Shown here: positions 55,238 to 63,899 of the stretch, one piece after another | Position numbering within the stretch: the stretch's first letter is position 1 | Layout of the letters: each line of letters opens with the position of its first letter | Assembly (NCBI RefSeq): GCF_016900895.1 | Contig: NZ_JAFEUN010000008.1 | Coordinates: 1-64,000, forward strand | Direction: 5' to 3' | Source of the DNA: Parashewanella hymeniacidonis | Lineage (GTDB): Bacteria; Pseudomonadota; Gammaproteobacteria; Enterobacterales; Shewanellaceae | DNA length: 64,000 bases | The notes under the pieces: model-generated | What the model was told of the DNA's origin: nothing | Databases searched by the model: none | The model's input: the letters and a program-made list of their open reading frames with translations, nothing else | Made by a program: the position numbers and the translations under genes

Positions 55238-56389
55238 TTAATTATTGTTTAAGGTCTTAGATAATGAAAAACGCTCAAATTTCATTGAAGAGCTATCTTT
55301 CATTGAAAAGTGCATAAGCATGGCTATACCAGCTTGATTTTCATAGGAGAAATTATTAATGCTCCACACGTTATATGCATCATCGTTGGACGTATCGCTT
55401 CCTAAAGGCGTTGGAGCAAATGTAAGGTTACTTAAATCACCACTGGCTTGCCAAATCCCTTTATTTCCGTTGGTAAAAAGGAAGTAATTGATAGAGTTAG
55501 GGACCGTTACTCCTAAGCTGAAGTCCATATTTTTGTGTGGGGCAGACTGCCAAGATTTACCAGCATCCAAGGAGTACCATAACCATGAGTCATGGTGACC
55601 ATCGTCGTATATTGCGAGTACATTATTTGTGTTAGTCGGGGAGAAACTAATAGAGAAAGTGGTATTTCCATGCAGACCATCATCTGATTTTGTTGTATCT
55701 AAATTTACAGAAGTCCACGATTTACCGCCATCAATTGAACGTTCGACTTTACCGCTAAAACTAGAAGCTAAAATTACGCTTCCATCTTTTGATGGAGAAA
55801 GTACCCAATCTTCTGAAGTGATGTTTGTTTGATGACAAGTTTGGCCATTATCTGCTGAATAATAAATGCCAGTTCCGCCTAAATTGCTTAATACGAGTTG
55901 ATTATCGGAGTTAGGTATATAGGTAAATACATCTTCAACCCCACCAGAATCTTTACTTATTGGACAGGTTGTGGATATTTCGCTCCAGTGTGAGCCTGCG
56001 TCAGAAGTTTGATATAAATGAGGGGTATTTTTTTCTGAACTGGATGCTGGACCGAATTGTAAACCTAAGGCTTGCGCTGGATTTTTAGGTGAAAACTTAA
56101 TATTCGCCCATTGTTTTTTGGACGATGAAAGTAATGACCAGGTAGCGCCTTTGTCTACTGATTGCCAAAGTGATACACCTTCTTGATCATTGGCTTGGTA
56201 ATTGAACGCCAGCATCGTGTTGCCATTATTGTTCACGGCAAAATTCATTAGATGATCATCAAACTTAGAGTTATTAAGAGGAGAGTGTGAAAACGTTGGT
56301 GTTGCAGCAAAAGCAACGGTACTTAATGAAGCGGTTAAAAGAAAACATCCTGTTACTAATACTTTCCCTGAAAACGTTGAGTTATTCAT
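55238..56389 (-). CDS. Secreted BNR/Asp-box propeller protein, paralog 2
   Basis: Signal peptide (VLVTGCFLLTASLSTVAFA) and Asp boxes at SVDKGATWSLL, TSDAGSHWSEI, SADNGQTCHQ, SIDGGKSWTSV and SLDAGKSWQS. Same length (383 aa) and same motif spacing as 51122-52249; both have a TC box in the third place (GKTCQP/GQTCHQ), which marks them as a duplicated pair. Function unknown. Confidence 0.83.
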   Translation of the reverse strand: MNNSTFSGKVLVTGCFLLTASLSTVAFAATPTFSHSPLNNSKFDDHLMNFAVNNNGNTMLAFNYQANDQEGVSLWQSVDKGATWSLLSSSKKQWANIKFSPKNPAQALGLQFGPASSSEKNTPHLYQTSDAGSHWSEISTTCPISKDSGGVEDVFTYIPNSDNQLVLSNLGGTGIYYSADNGQTCHQTNITSEDWVLSPSKDGSVILASSFSGKVERSIDGGKSWTSVNLDTTKSDDGLHGNTTFSISFSPTNTNNVLAIYDDGHHDSWLWYSLDAGKSWQSAPHKNMDFSLGVTVPNSINYFLFTNGNKGIWQASGDLSNLTFAPTPLGSDTSNDDAYNVWSINNFSYENQAGIAMLMHFSMKDSSSMKFERFSLSKTLNNN

Positions 56390-56592
56390 GATGTTCCCAA
56401 GAGAGCTAATAAAGATATGAAAAATATCATTTCGTGGCTTGTTTCACACTTTTTATGCTATTAATGTTCAGTAAAACTTAAGCAATAGATTTGTAGATGT
56501 TCAAAACTTTTTTAGAGCAGGTTTTCTTTATTAAGCTTATGAATGTATTGTTTTATAAATAAATCCGTTCATCGAAAAATAAAGGATTATTG

Positions 56593-57624
56593 ATGCCTTC
56601 AAAATTTAATATTTTGTTAATTTCTTGTTTGTTAACATCGTTTTCTTCATTTGCGACTCAACATTTTGCTATCGCCATTCACGGTGGTGCAGGAACCATT
56701 TCGCCGAGTACTGTATCAGCTGATAAAATCAAACTTTACGAAGCAAAACTTAAACAAGCTACAGATGCTGGCTATGCCATTCTAGAGCGGGGGGGATCAA
56801 GTCTAGATGCTGTCAACACCGCAGTGAATATCCTTGAAAACTCAGAGCTGTTTAATGCAGGTAAAGGCGCTGTGTATACGTTTGATGGTATGCATGAATT
56901 AGATGCTTCTATTATGGATGGCCGTACTCGTGAAGCTGGAGCAGTTGCGAGTGTTAAACATATAAAAAACCCAATTAATCTTGCACGTTTAGTAATGACT
57001 GACTCTGTTCATGTAATGTTGTCAGGTAGCGGAGCAGAGGAGTTTGCCTTACAAAAAGGCATGGAGCTGGTTCCTAATCGCTATTTTGACACGATTTCGC
57101 GCTACCAATCACTTCAAAAAGCAAAAGAAAAAATCAGAAAGTTAGAGAGTGCCTCATCCACCGCCAGTGCTTTTCGTGCGAATTATGTTGAGCTCGACAA
57201 TGAATATAAAATGGGAACCGTAGGTGCTGTTGCTTTAGATAAACAGGGTAACCTTGCGGCAGCAACGAGCACCGGAGGCATGACGGCGAAGCGTTACGGA
57301 CGAATTGGTGATTCACCTGTTATTGGTGCTGGAACGTGGGCAGACAATGAGTCATGTGCCGTATCTGCGACTGGGCATGGGGAATTTTTTATTCGATATA
57401 ACGTTGCAGCAGATATTTGTGCCAAAGTGAAATACCAAAAAAAGAGCATCGAAAAAGCCAGCAATGAAGTTATTTTTGGGCCAATGCATAAAGCGGGTGG
57501 TACAGGTGGGGTTATCGTCATTGATAATAAAGGAAATATTGCGCTAACCTATAATACCGTTGGCATGTATAGAGCCTCACGAAAGCAAGGTGAAGATGCT
57601 AAAGTCGCTATCTTTGCAGATTGA
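56593..57624 (+). CDS. iaaA: Isoaspartyl peptidase/L-asparaginase, exported
   Basis: Ntn-hydrolase that self-cleaves into two chains. Signal peptide (NILLISCLLTSFSSFA), IAIHGGAGTIS, RGGSSLDAVNTAV, and the nucleophile Thr, T209 in MGTVGAVALD, with ATSTGGMTAKRYGRIGDSPV following. The cleavage would be between G208 and T209. ATG 56593 has AGGA 7 bp upstream. Degrades isoaspartyl peptides in the periplasm. 343 aa. Confidence 0.92.
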   Translation: MPSKFNILLISCLLTSFSSFATQHFAIAIHGGAGTISPSTVSADKIKLYEAKLKQATDAGYAILERGGSSLDAVNTAVNILENSELFNAGKGAVYTFDGMHELDASIMDGRTREAGAVASVKHIKNPINLARLVMTDSVHVMLSGSGAEEFALQKGMELVPNRYFDTISRYQSLQKAKEKIRKLESASSTASAFRANYVELDNEYKMGTVGAVALDKQGNLAAATSTGGMTAKRYGRIGDSPVIGAGTWADNESCAVSATGHGEFFIRYNVAADICAKVKYQKKSIEKASNEVIFGPMHKAGGTGGVIVIDNKGNIALTYNTVGMYRASRKQGEDAKVAIFAD

Positions 57625-57633
57625 TTAGTTTTC

Positions 57634-58652
57634 TTAACAATCTTCCAGTGCACCTAAAGATTTAGGTAAGGTTTGCCCTCCGTTTACAACGATAGATTGC
57701 CCTGTTATGTAGGTGGCTTCTTTAGAGGCTAAAAACAGGGCTGTGTTTCCGATATCTTCAACGTCACCGATTCTTTTTAAAGGAATCGCTGCTGTCATTG
57801 CATCAAAATAATCAGGGCCTAAACCTTTTAACCTAGAAAAAGCAGTTGGTGGCGCTCTTAAACGCAGATAGAATTTCCGATAACAAGGCTTAAATAACAG
57901 TTAGTAGTTGTTCTACTTACTGTTATTCATAACGCAGTTAGCGGTGATTTTAGCCAGTTTACGAGAGCTAAGCATTCACTTTATTGGTGAATCAAGTCAT
58001 CTTCTTTTTCCTTGGAACATTATGCAGTTATTAACATTTCTATGCGTCAAACTGCTTTTTTTAGGTTTAAAACCTTCAGTGTATATATTTCCGGGTAGAA
58101 TAGTATTTACAGTAATCTTATGTCGTGCTAATTCCATTGCCGCTGTGCGCATAAAACCTAATTGACCAGCTTTAGATGCACCATAATGAGAAAAGCCTGG
58201 AACTCCAGTCATCGCACCGGTTATCGACGACGTTAGAATCACTCGTCCATGGCCCGATTGTGCTAAGTGAGGCATCGCCGCCTTCACGCACATGAAGCTG
58301 CTCTTTAAATTATTTTCGAGGATGTTATCCCAATCGTCAGGTGACATTTGTTCAATGGGGTTCATTGGATAAGAACCAGCATTTGCACACATGACATCTA
58401 ACTGGCCAAACGTTTTTATGGTGTGGTTAATGAGGTCTGATACCGATTGCCAATCAGAAACGTCACATGGGTAAAATTCAATTTTCCCCTTTAATTTTTC
58501 AAACTCTTTGATGGTATTTTTTGCTGCAATTTCATCTCTGGCAGCAATCATTACATTTGCACCCGTTTGGTAAAGGCATTCGCAATGCCTTTACCTATAC
58601 TTTTGCTACCATCTGTTACGAAGATTGAATAATCTTTTATTATTGAAAACAT
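57634..58652 (-). pseudogene. SDR dehydrogenase gene, frameshifted and split by a MITE
   Basis: Remnant of a classical SDR (Rossmann start YSIFVTDGSKSIGKGIA, then ANVMIAARDE, CANAG, SSITG, YGASKAG and PGNIYTEG). One base is missing at about 58565-58568 in an A-run, breaking the frame between KAFT and GANV. A 234-bp MITE (57832-58065) interrupts the gene after TEG, and the C-terminus continues beyond it (GLGPDYFDAMTAAIPLKRIG through QSIVVNGGQTLPKSLG) to a TAA at 57634-57636. The catalytic Tyr and Lys (YGASK) remain in a now useless frame. Confidence 0.9.
57832..58065. mobile_element. MITE, 234 bp, with imperfect 18-bp terminal inverted repeats
   Basis: Ends CCTAGAAAAAGCAGTTGG (57832-57849) and CAAACTGCTTTTTTTAGG (58048-58065); inverted they match at 16 of 18. 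TTTAA flanks both sides (57827-57831, 58066-58070), a likely target duplication. An inner hairpin AATAACAGT...ACTGTTATT lies near 57892-57926. No transposase. Removing the element and one TTTAA almost restores the SDR frame (one base off). Confidence 0.85.
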
Positions 58653-58687
58653 ATACCTTCATACTCCTTCTTTTTCATATCAGACTT

Positions 58688-59785
58688 TTAAAAAAGATTG
58701 GCTAAAGCCTCAGGTTCAGGTCGAGGTAATTTAAATGTTTTTATTCTGGAGGCTGTCGGGGCTGACATATTTTTAAGCATTTCAGTTAAAGTGTAGGCGA
58801 CTTGTCTAACACAGGATGAACGATCCTTGCGAGTTTGAAACTTAGTAACTTGTACATTTGGTGCATCGTAATTTGGTTTTTTGGAGTCAATGATTGTTGA
58901 TCTTTTAGGCGTGATAATCGCAATCACTGCATGCTGACTATTTCGGCCAAAACGAGAACTACTTTTTATGCATAAAGGGCAAATTAACATTCTCTTATGT
59001 TGCTGGGCCAGGCGTTTTGATTCTGACTCTAAAAATATTTTGATGTTTTTTTCTGCTACGATGCTTGATGTTTCAAATTCAATATTATTTTTTTCTAAAA
59101 AACCTATGTTCTCACCTTTAAGTGTTCGCATAAATTCATCGAGTGTCCCTATATTATCTTGCCATCCACTATCTGAGTCTATCATTTTCTTTTCAATATA
59201 TTGTCGAATTTTGGCTTCGCTCTTTAATGCAATACCTTTCGCTTTTGTTCTAGTATTGGGTAATAAGGGGTTATTTTTTTGTGAAATGTTTAATTGTACA
59301 AATGTTTCATTGTCATCATCGTCCTCTGATTCCTCAATAGAAATTCCACTTATATCTGCTGGTTTAAAAATCTTGGACTGAAGAAAGTGGGTGGCTGGCC
59401 TTGATGGATCAAAATCTTGTGGAAGTTCGATGGATTTCTTTTCTGCTTTTGTTACTAGTAATTGATTCCATCGCTGCTGTAACAAGAAAGAAGGAACCTG
59501 ACCAATTTCACATTTTGTTGCTTCATCACAGTGAATGAGAAAAGGCAGTGAATCGACTTCTTTAACTTTATATGTCAAAGCCCAAGACTTGCTGCCATCG
59601 GACAAGCGACATTCCATTCTTAATACTTTGTCTTCTTTTGAGCCTGAAAGGTGTGCAAATTTAGCTGCTTGACTCTGATCGGGGGGACTGAATTTTCCTG
59701 TACTTTTATCCCACATAACCTGATTATAAGGTTCTGTATTCGGATGATTGTATGATGGTTCTATAGAAGGTTTTAATGATGCCAT
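58688..59785 (-). CDS. Hypothetical effector-like protein, possible cysteine protease fold
   Basis: Unrecognised 365-residue protein, charged and without signal or membrane segments; about 58% helical by composition is not measured. An acidic run (ISIEESEDDDDNE) lies near 175. The C-terminal part has a spaced His, Asp and Cys: QHAVIAIITPKRST, IIDSKKP and SSCVRQVAYTL, resembling the order His-Asp-Cys seen in C48/Ulp1-type and YopJ-type peptidases. That is only a weak resemblance, no Gln-Cys-Gly box. ATG 59785 is preferred over the TTG at 59818. It lies among mobile debris, which fits an acquired gene. Confidence 0.55.
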   Translation of the reverse strand: MASLKPSIEPSYNHPNTEPYNQVMWDKSTGKFSPPDQSQAAKFAHLSGSKEDKVLRMECRLSDGSKSWALTYKVKEVDSLPFLIHCDEATKCEIGQVPSFLLQQRWNQLLVTKAEKKSIELPQDFDPSRPATHFLQSKIFKPADISGISIEESEDDDDNETFVQLNISQKNNPLLPNTRTKAKGIALKSEAKIRQYIEKKMIDSDSGWQDNIGTLDEFMRTLKGENIGFLEKNNIEFETSSIVAEKNIKIFLESESKRLAQQHKRMLICPLCIKSSSRFGRNSQHAVIAIITPKRSTIIDSKKPNYDAPNVQVTKFQTRKDRSSCVRQVAYTLTEMLKNMSAPTASRIKTFKLPRPEPEALANLF

Positions 59786-60139
59786 TACAGTCAGCTCTGC
59801 TAGTTTAATGAATGTCAAATTAATAATCTAATTCAAATTACGATTGAATAAACCTATACAGTACCGCACATCAGTCGCTTCGATATTAGTGATTGAGTTC
59901 AGCGTTCTATCGAGGTGTTATTGATTTTTGTTTGTTTTTTTTATAACTAACGTTAAAGCTTACTAGGTTGGTTATTCCAATTAGTTATAGGTGGAAGTGA
60001 TTCTCGTATCAATGTTTATTAATATAATTTAATTTACGGTTTAGCTAGAGGCTATTCTTATAACTTAGAATCGTTTGATTTTACCTGTCTATTACTCGAT
60101 GATGTACAACATCAATAGAAGCTTTGTGAAGAAAAATTA
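59786..60139. other. Long intergenic region, nothing recognised
   Basis: About 350 bp, strongly AT-rich, between divergent genes, with an A/T-rich leader of ltaE. No RNA gene, repeat or protein-coding frame was found. Confidence 0.5.
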
Positions 60140-61156
60140 ATGATAGACCTAAGAAGTGATACCGTTACTCAACCAACTAACGCTATGAGAAAAGCGATGG
60201 CAGAAGCACCTGTTGGTGATGATGTTTTTGGTGATGATCCAACCGTGAATGAACTTCAGGATTTTGCTGCTGATCGCTTTGGTTTTGAATCTGCATTGTT
60301 CACTTCGTCTGGGACACAGGCGAACTTATTGGCATTAATGAGCCATTGTGAACGTGGTGATGAATATATTTGTGGTCAGCAAGCTCATAATTATAAATTT
60401 GAAGGTGGTGGCGCCGCTGTTTTAGGGAGTATTCAGCCGCAGCCGATTCAAAATTTGGTTGATGGTACAATTGATTTAACTGAAGTAAAAACAGCGATAA
60501 AACCCGATGACTTTCATTTTGCCCGTACAAAACTTCTGAGCCTAGAAAATACCATTGGTGGTAAAGTCTTACCGCAAAATTATTTAGCAGAAGCGCAAGC
60601 TTTTGCTTTTAATAACAACCTTAAAATTCATCTTGATGGTGCTCGTGTAGCTAATGCTGCTGTGGCTCAGAATATTCAGATTTCTGACATTACAGATCAT
60701 TTTGACTCAGTTTCTATTTGTCTATCAAAAGGATTAGCTGCGCCAGTCGGCTCGCTATTACTTGGTAGTGAATTATTTATTAATAAAGCTCGTCGCTGGC
60801 GTAAAATGCTCGGTGGTGGGATGAGACAGGCTGGTATTTTAGCCGCTGCAGCAAAACTGGCTTTAACGGAACAAGTTGAACGATTAGTTGAAGATCATGA
60901 TAACGCAAAATATCTCGGTCAACGCCTGACAGAGATAGACGAATTACACGTTAATTTAGCCGCTATTCAGACCAATATGGCGTTTGCTGTACTTGATGAA
61001 AAGTACGATGTTAAGCTTTTAACAAGAGAGTTGAAGGCACAAGATATTCTGATTTATCCTACTCAAAATCTAAGATTTGTGACGCATAAAGACATTTCAA
61101 AAGCTGATATTGATACTTTTGTAGAAGTATTAAAAAACACAGTAAAAGGTCTTTAG
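60140..61156 (+). CDS. ltaE: Low-specificity L-threonine aldolase
   Basis: PLP enzyme splitting L-threonine/allo-threonine to glycine and acetaldehyde. Start IDLRSDTVTQPTNAMRKAMA, VGDDVFGDDPTVNELQ, HLDGARVANAA, and the PLP lysine in SICLSKGLAAPVGS. 338 aa. First gene of a probable three-gene operon: GNAT starts 2 bp after its stop and the FAD oxidoreductase follows. Confidence 0.95.
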   Translation: MIDLRSDTVTQPTNAMRKAMAEAPVGDDVFGDDPTVNELQDFAADRFGFESALFTSSGTQANLLALMSHCERGDEYICGQQAHNYKFEGGGAAVLGSIQPQPIQNLVDGTIDLTEVKTAIKPDDFHFARTKLLSLENTIGGKVLPQNYLAEAQAFAFNNNLKIHLDGARVANAAVAQNIQISDITDHFDSVSICLSKGLAAPVGSLLLGSELFINKARRWRKMLGGGMRQAGILAAAAKLALTEQVERLVEDHDNAKYLGQRLTEIDELHVNLAAIQTNMAFAVLDEKYDVKLLTRELKAQDILIYPTQNLRFVTHKDISKADIDTFVEVLKNTVKGL

Positions 61157-61157
61157 A

Positions 61158-61712
61158 ATGCAAATACGCTCGCTACTGGAAGAGGATTTTGATGTTGTCA
61201 TCAAGCTCGGTAATGCCATTCATGGTAAAGGCTATTTAACTAGACAGTCTTTGCTTGAAATGTTCAACAAAGGCATTAAACACGGCATTAATGCTCATGC
61301 AATAGCAACAACAGGTGAAAAAGTGATCGGTTTTAGACTGACTTATTCGCCAGGGAATTGGAATTCAGATGAGTGGTGCTCACCAAAGCATTGGGCTGTT
61401 TCAGCACAAAAAGTTTGCTACTTTAAGACCAACAATGTTTTACCTGAGTGGCGTGGGAATGGAGTCGGACACCTTTTACTTGAACATTCTATCAATGCGG
61501 TAAAACAACAAGGCGCTAAAGCTGGAATTGCCCACATTTGGAAAGAAAGTCCAAATAATTCGTCTATTCGTTACTTCTCAAAAGCAGGTGCAAAATTAAT
61601 AAAAGAACATCCTAAACGTTGGAGTTGGGAAAATTATGACGAAAATTACGATTGCGCTCATTGTGGCGGCAATTGCCATTGCACTGCGTGCGAGATGCTA
61701 CTGGAATTCTAA
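61158..61712 (+). CDS. GNAT acetyltransferase with a C-terminal Cys cluster
   Basis: GNAT fold, acetyl-CoA motif VLPEWRGNGVGHLLLEHSI (about 96-114). The last 25 residues have a Cys-rich knot, DCAHCGGNCHCTACEM, likely a metal (Zn or Fe-S) site not common in GNATs. 184 aa. It starts 1 bp after ltaE, so translation is coupled; substrate unknown, perhaps an amino compound of the same pathway. Confidence 0.83.
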   Translation: MQIRSLLEEDFDVVIKLGNAIHGKGYLTRQSLLEMFNKGIKHGINAHAIATTGEKVIGFRLTYSPGNWNSDEWCSPKHWAVSAQKVCYFKTNNVLPEWRGNGVGHLLLEHSINAVKQQGAKAGIAHIWKESPNNSSIRYFSKAGAKLIKEHPKRWSWENYDENYDCAHCGGNCHCTACEMLLEF

Positions 61713-61753
61713 TAACTCGAACACTAAGCCGATAAAAGAACAATAATAAATCT

Positions 61754-63085
61754 ATGTACGATCCTCTGATTAATGCTTCACCTAAAAATCAGCCTTTAGC
61801 TGAAAGCTATTGGCTGGATAATATTCCTCTGGGCCATACTGCTCCAGCTCTCATTAATGCTCAATCAACAGATGTCGCAATTATTGGCGGTGGTTACACT
61901 GGGTTACTGACAGCTTATTACTTAGCCACTGAATTTAATATTGATTGCCACGTACTTGAGGCAAACCAAATCGGTTTTGGTGCCAGTGCACGTAATGCGG
62001 GCTTTGTATTAAAAGGTTCTGGTCGTTTAAGTTATTCCCAAATGGCAAAAAGGTGGGATATCGATACCGCTAAGGGGATCTACAATGAGTTTACTCAAGC
62101 CGTCGCCAGAGTCGATGACTTAATCACTTCAAATGGAATTAATTGTGATAGGCAAGAGAAAGGGTATCTAAAAATTGCTCATAATCAGCCAGCGATGCAG
62201 TTTATGCAAAATGCCGCCGCCTTCATTGAAAGTAATTTTGGAGATTCGGCTGAATTCATTCAACCTGATGAGTTTAAGCAACGCTACATGAATCATCATC
62301 AAGCCTTTGGTGCGCTGAGAATGAATGATGGCTTTGGTATTAACCCTGTAAAACTACTGCTGGGTTATAAACAACTCATTCAAGATGCAGGCGTGATGCT
62401 TTCGGAACACTCTTGCGTAGTCGATTGGGTTGAAGAGAGCGGGATACACCGACTTATTACAGATAAAGATGAACTGCGTGCTAAGCGAGTCATTTGTGCA
62501 GGTAACGGTTATACGCCTAAACAGTTTAATCAGAGAATAGACAACAAGTATTTACCTATTCTTAGCAATGTTATTGTCACAGAGCCCATTTCTGTGGAAT
62601 TGCTTCAACAAGCTGGCATTTTTACTCATCAAGTCGCAATGGATACTCGAATTCTTAAATATTACTATCGTTTGTTACCCGACAATCGGCTGTTATTTGG
62701 TGGACGAGGAGCTGTGTGGGGTAAAGATGCTACAAATCCAAAGTACGGTTATCGTTTAAAACAAGCGTTGAATAAGTGCTTTCCTGCTCTGGTAGCTTGT
62801 AAAGTCGACTTTAACTGGACTGGATGGATAGCTGCAGCTTTTGATGATATGCCTCATGTCTTTGAACAAAACGGCGTTGGTTATAGCTTAGGTTATTGTG
62901 GTGCAGGAGTATCATTCAGTTCGCAGGCTGCGTATCGTTTAGCGCAATCGCTTACGGGAGAGAAAATACCAAATTTACCTTTGTATCGCTCTCCATTACC
63001 CCAAATGCCTTTTGCACAACTCAGACGTTGGGGGCAGTGGGGGTATTACCATTATGGCTTTATAAAAGATAAATTTACTTTTTAG
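61754..63085 (+). CDS. FAD-dependent amine/amino-acid oxidoreductase (DAO family)
   Basis: Oxidises a small amine or amino acid. SYWLDNIPLGHTAP start and FAD motif DVAIIGGGYTGLLTAYYLA resemble gamma-glutamylputrescine oxidase (PuuB) types; ARNAGFVLKGSG and WTGWIAAAFDDMPHV near the end are DAO-family. 443 aa. In the ltaE operon; its stop overlaps the convergent 63075 gene by 11 bp. Substrate not known. Confidence 0.88.
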   Translation: MYDPLINASPKNQPLAESYWLDNIPLGHTAPALINAQSTDVAIIGGGYTGLLTAYYLATEFNIDCHVLEANQIGFGASARNAGFVLKGSGRLSYSQMAKRWDIDTAKGIYNEFTQAVARVDDLITSNGINCDRQEKGYLKIAHNQPAMQFMQNAAAFIESNFGDSAEFIQPDEFKQRYMNHHQAFGALRMNDGFGINPVKLLLGYKQLIQDAGVMLSEHSCVVDWVEESGIHRLITDKDELRAKRVICAGNGYTPKQFNQRIDNKYLPILSNVIVTEPISVELLQQAGIFTHQVAMDTRILKYYYRLLPDNRLLFGGRGAVWGKDATNPKYGYRLKQALNKCFPALVACKVDFNWTGWIAAAFDDMPHVFEQNGVGYSLGYCGAGVSFSSQAAYRLAQSLTGEKIPNLPLYRSPLPQMPFAQLRRWGQWGYYHYGFIKDKFTF

Positions 63086-63464
63086 ATTCAGCATCTGGTG
63101 GGATTACATTGAGTACGCCGTAGATATTAAAGTTATGCTCATCAACACCTTTCTTATCCATGTCCTTCATTTTTGGATAGATAGCGACTCTATCAATTCC
63201 AAATATTTTTCCATGATTACTTTCAAAGTGGAAGGTTTGAGGTGATTTTCGCTTTCCTTGCAGGCTAGCTGGGTAAATCACTTTTACGCTATCAGAGGCA
63301 CCTTTTAAAAAAATACAGGTAAGATCTCGTTCGGGTTGTTGACCAATAACGGTCAATGAACATTTTAATGGTTGATTATCGAGCTTTATTCCCTGAAATG
63401 TGGTTGCTAGAGAAGTGTTCGTAAAAGCTAGAATAGTGACTATAAGTGCACCAATCCTTTTCAT
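63075..63464 (-). CDS. Small secreted protein, paralog A
   Basis: Signal peptide (GALIVTILAFTNTSLA), then TFQGIKLDNQPLKCSLTV...LTCIF with two Cys (one disulfide likely) and a beta-rich C-terminus. 129 aa. The next gene upstream is a shorter paralog with the same framework, so these are tandem duplicates. Unknown function. Confidence 0.75.
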   Translation of the reverse strand: MKRIGALIVTILAFTNTSLATTFQGIKLDNQPLKCSLTVIGQQPERDLTCIFLKGASDSVKVIYPASLQGKRKSPQTFHFESNHGKIFGIDRVAIYPKMKDMDKKGVDEHNFNIYGVLNVIPPDAESKK

Positions 63465-63578
63465 TGTCTACCTCAAGTTAACGCTGTGCTTCGAGAAAAG
63501 AATTTTGAATCATAACGGGTGTACGAGGGAAATTCGAATTAAATATTATTTATATAATTTGTGAATTTAGAGTAAAAA

Positions 63579-63836
63579 TTATTCGACTTTACATTGTTTA
63601 CCATTATTACTAAAAAAGCGGTAATAATCTGGGAATTGAGAGCTATATACTGCAACCTCGTCTGGGCGTTTACTATCAAACTTACAGATTAAGTTTTCTG
63701 TTGTTTGTGAGCTACTAAATATAAACATTGAACATAATAATTGTTTATCATCAATGCTTTGACCTTCATGGGTCGCAGCGTTAGCAATACAATGAAAAAG
63801 GCTAAATATGATTATAAATTTCGATATAAGATTCAT
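63579..63836 (-). CDS. Small secreted protein, paralog B
   Basis: 85 aa. Signal peptide (KFIIIFSLFHCIANA) then THEGQSIDDKQLLCSMFIF...LICKF, matching paralog A (GxxxDxxxLxCS ... LxCxF). It ends about 40 residues earlier, with a shorter C-terminal part containing a third Cys (KQCKVE). May be a truncated duplicate. Confidence 0.7.
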   Translation of the reverse strand: MNLISKFIIIFSLFHCIANAATHEGQSIDDKQLLCSMFIFSSSQTTENLICKFDSKRPDEVAVYSSQFPDYYRFFSNNGKQCKVE

Positions 63837-63842
63837 GAGGTT

Positions 63843-63890
63843 ACCTAAATACCTGTCACTTAATTGAATAAGTGTAGCAAGTATTTAGGT
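63843..63890. terminator. Nested hairpin
   Basis: ACCTAAATAC/GTATTTAGGT (63843-63852, 63881-63890) enclosing CACTTA/TAAGTG (63857-63862, 63869-63874). It lies between the paralog B start and the partial gene at the right edge, so it could stop that gene. Confidence 0.65.
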
Positions 63891-63899
63891 GGTGGTTAC

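Noticed and set aside
57908-58165. Plus-strand open frame of 85 codons
   Set aside because: It is made of MITE and antisense SDR sequence.
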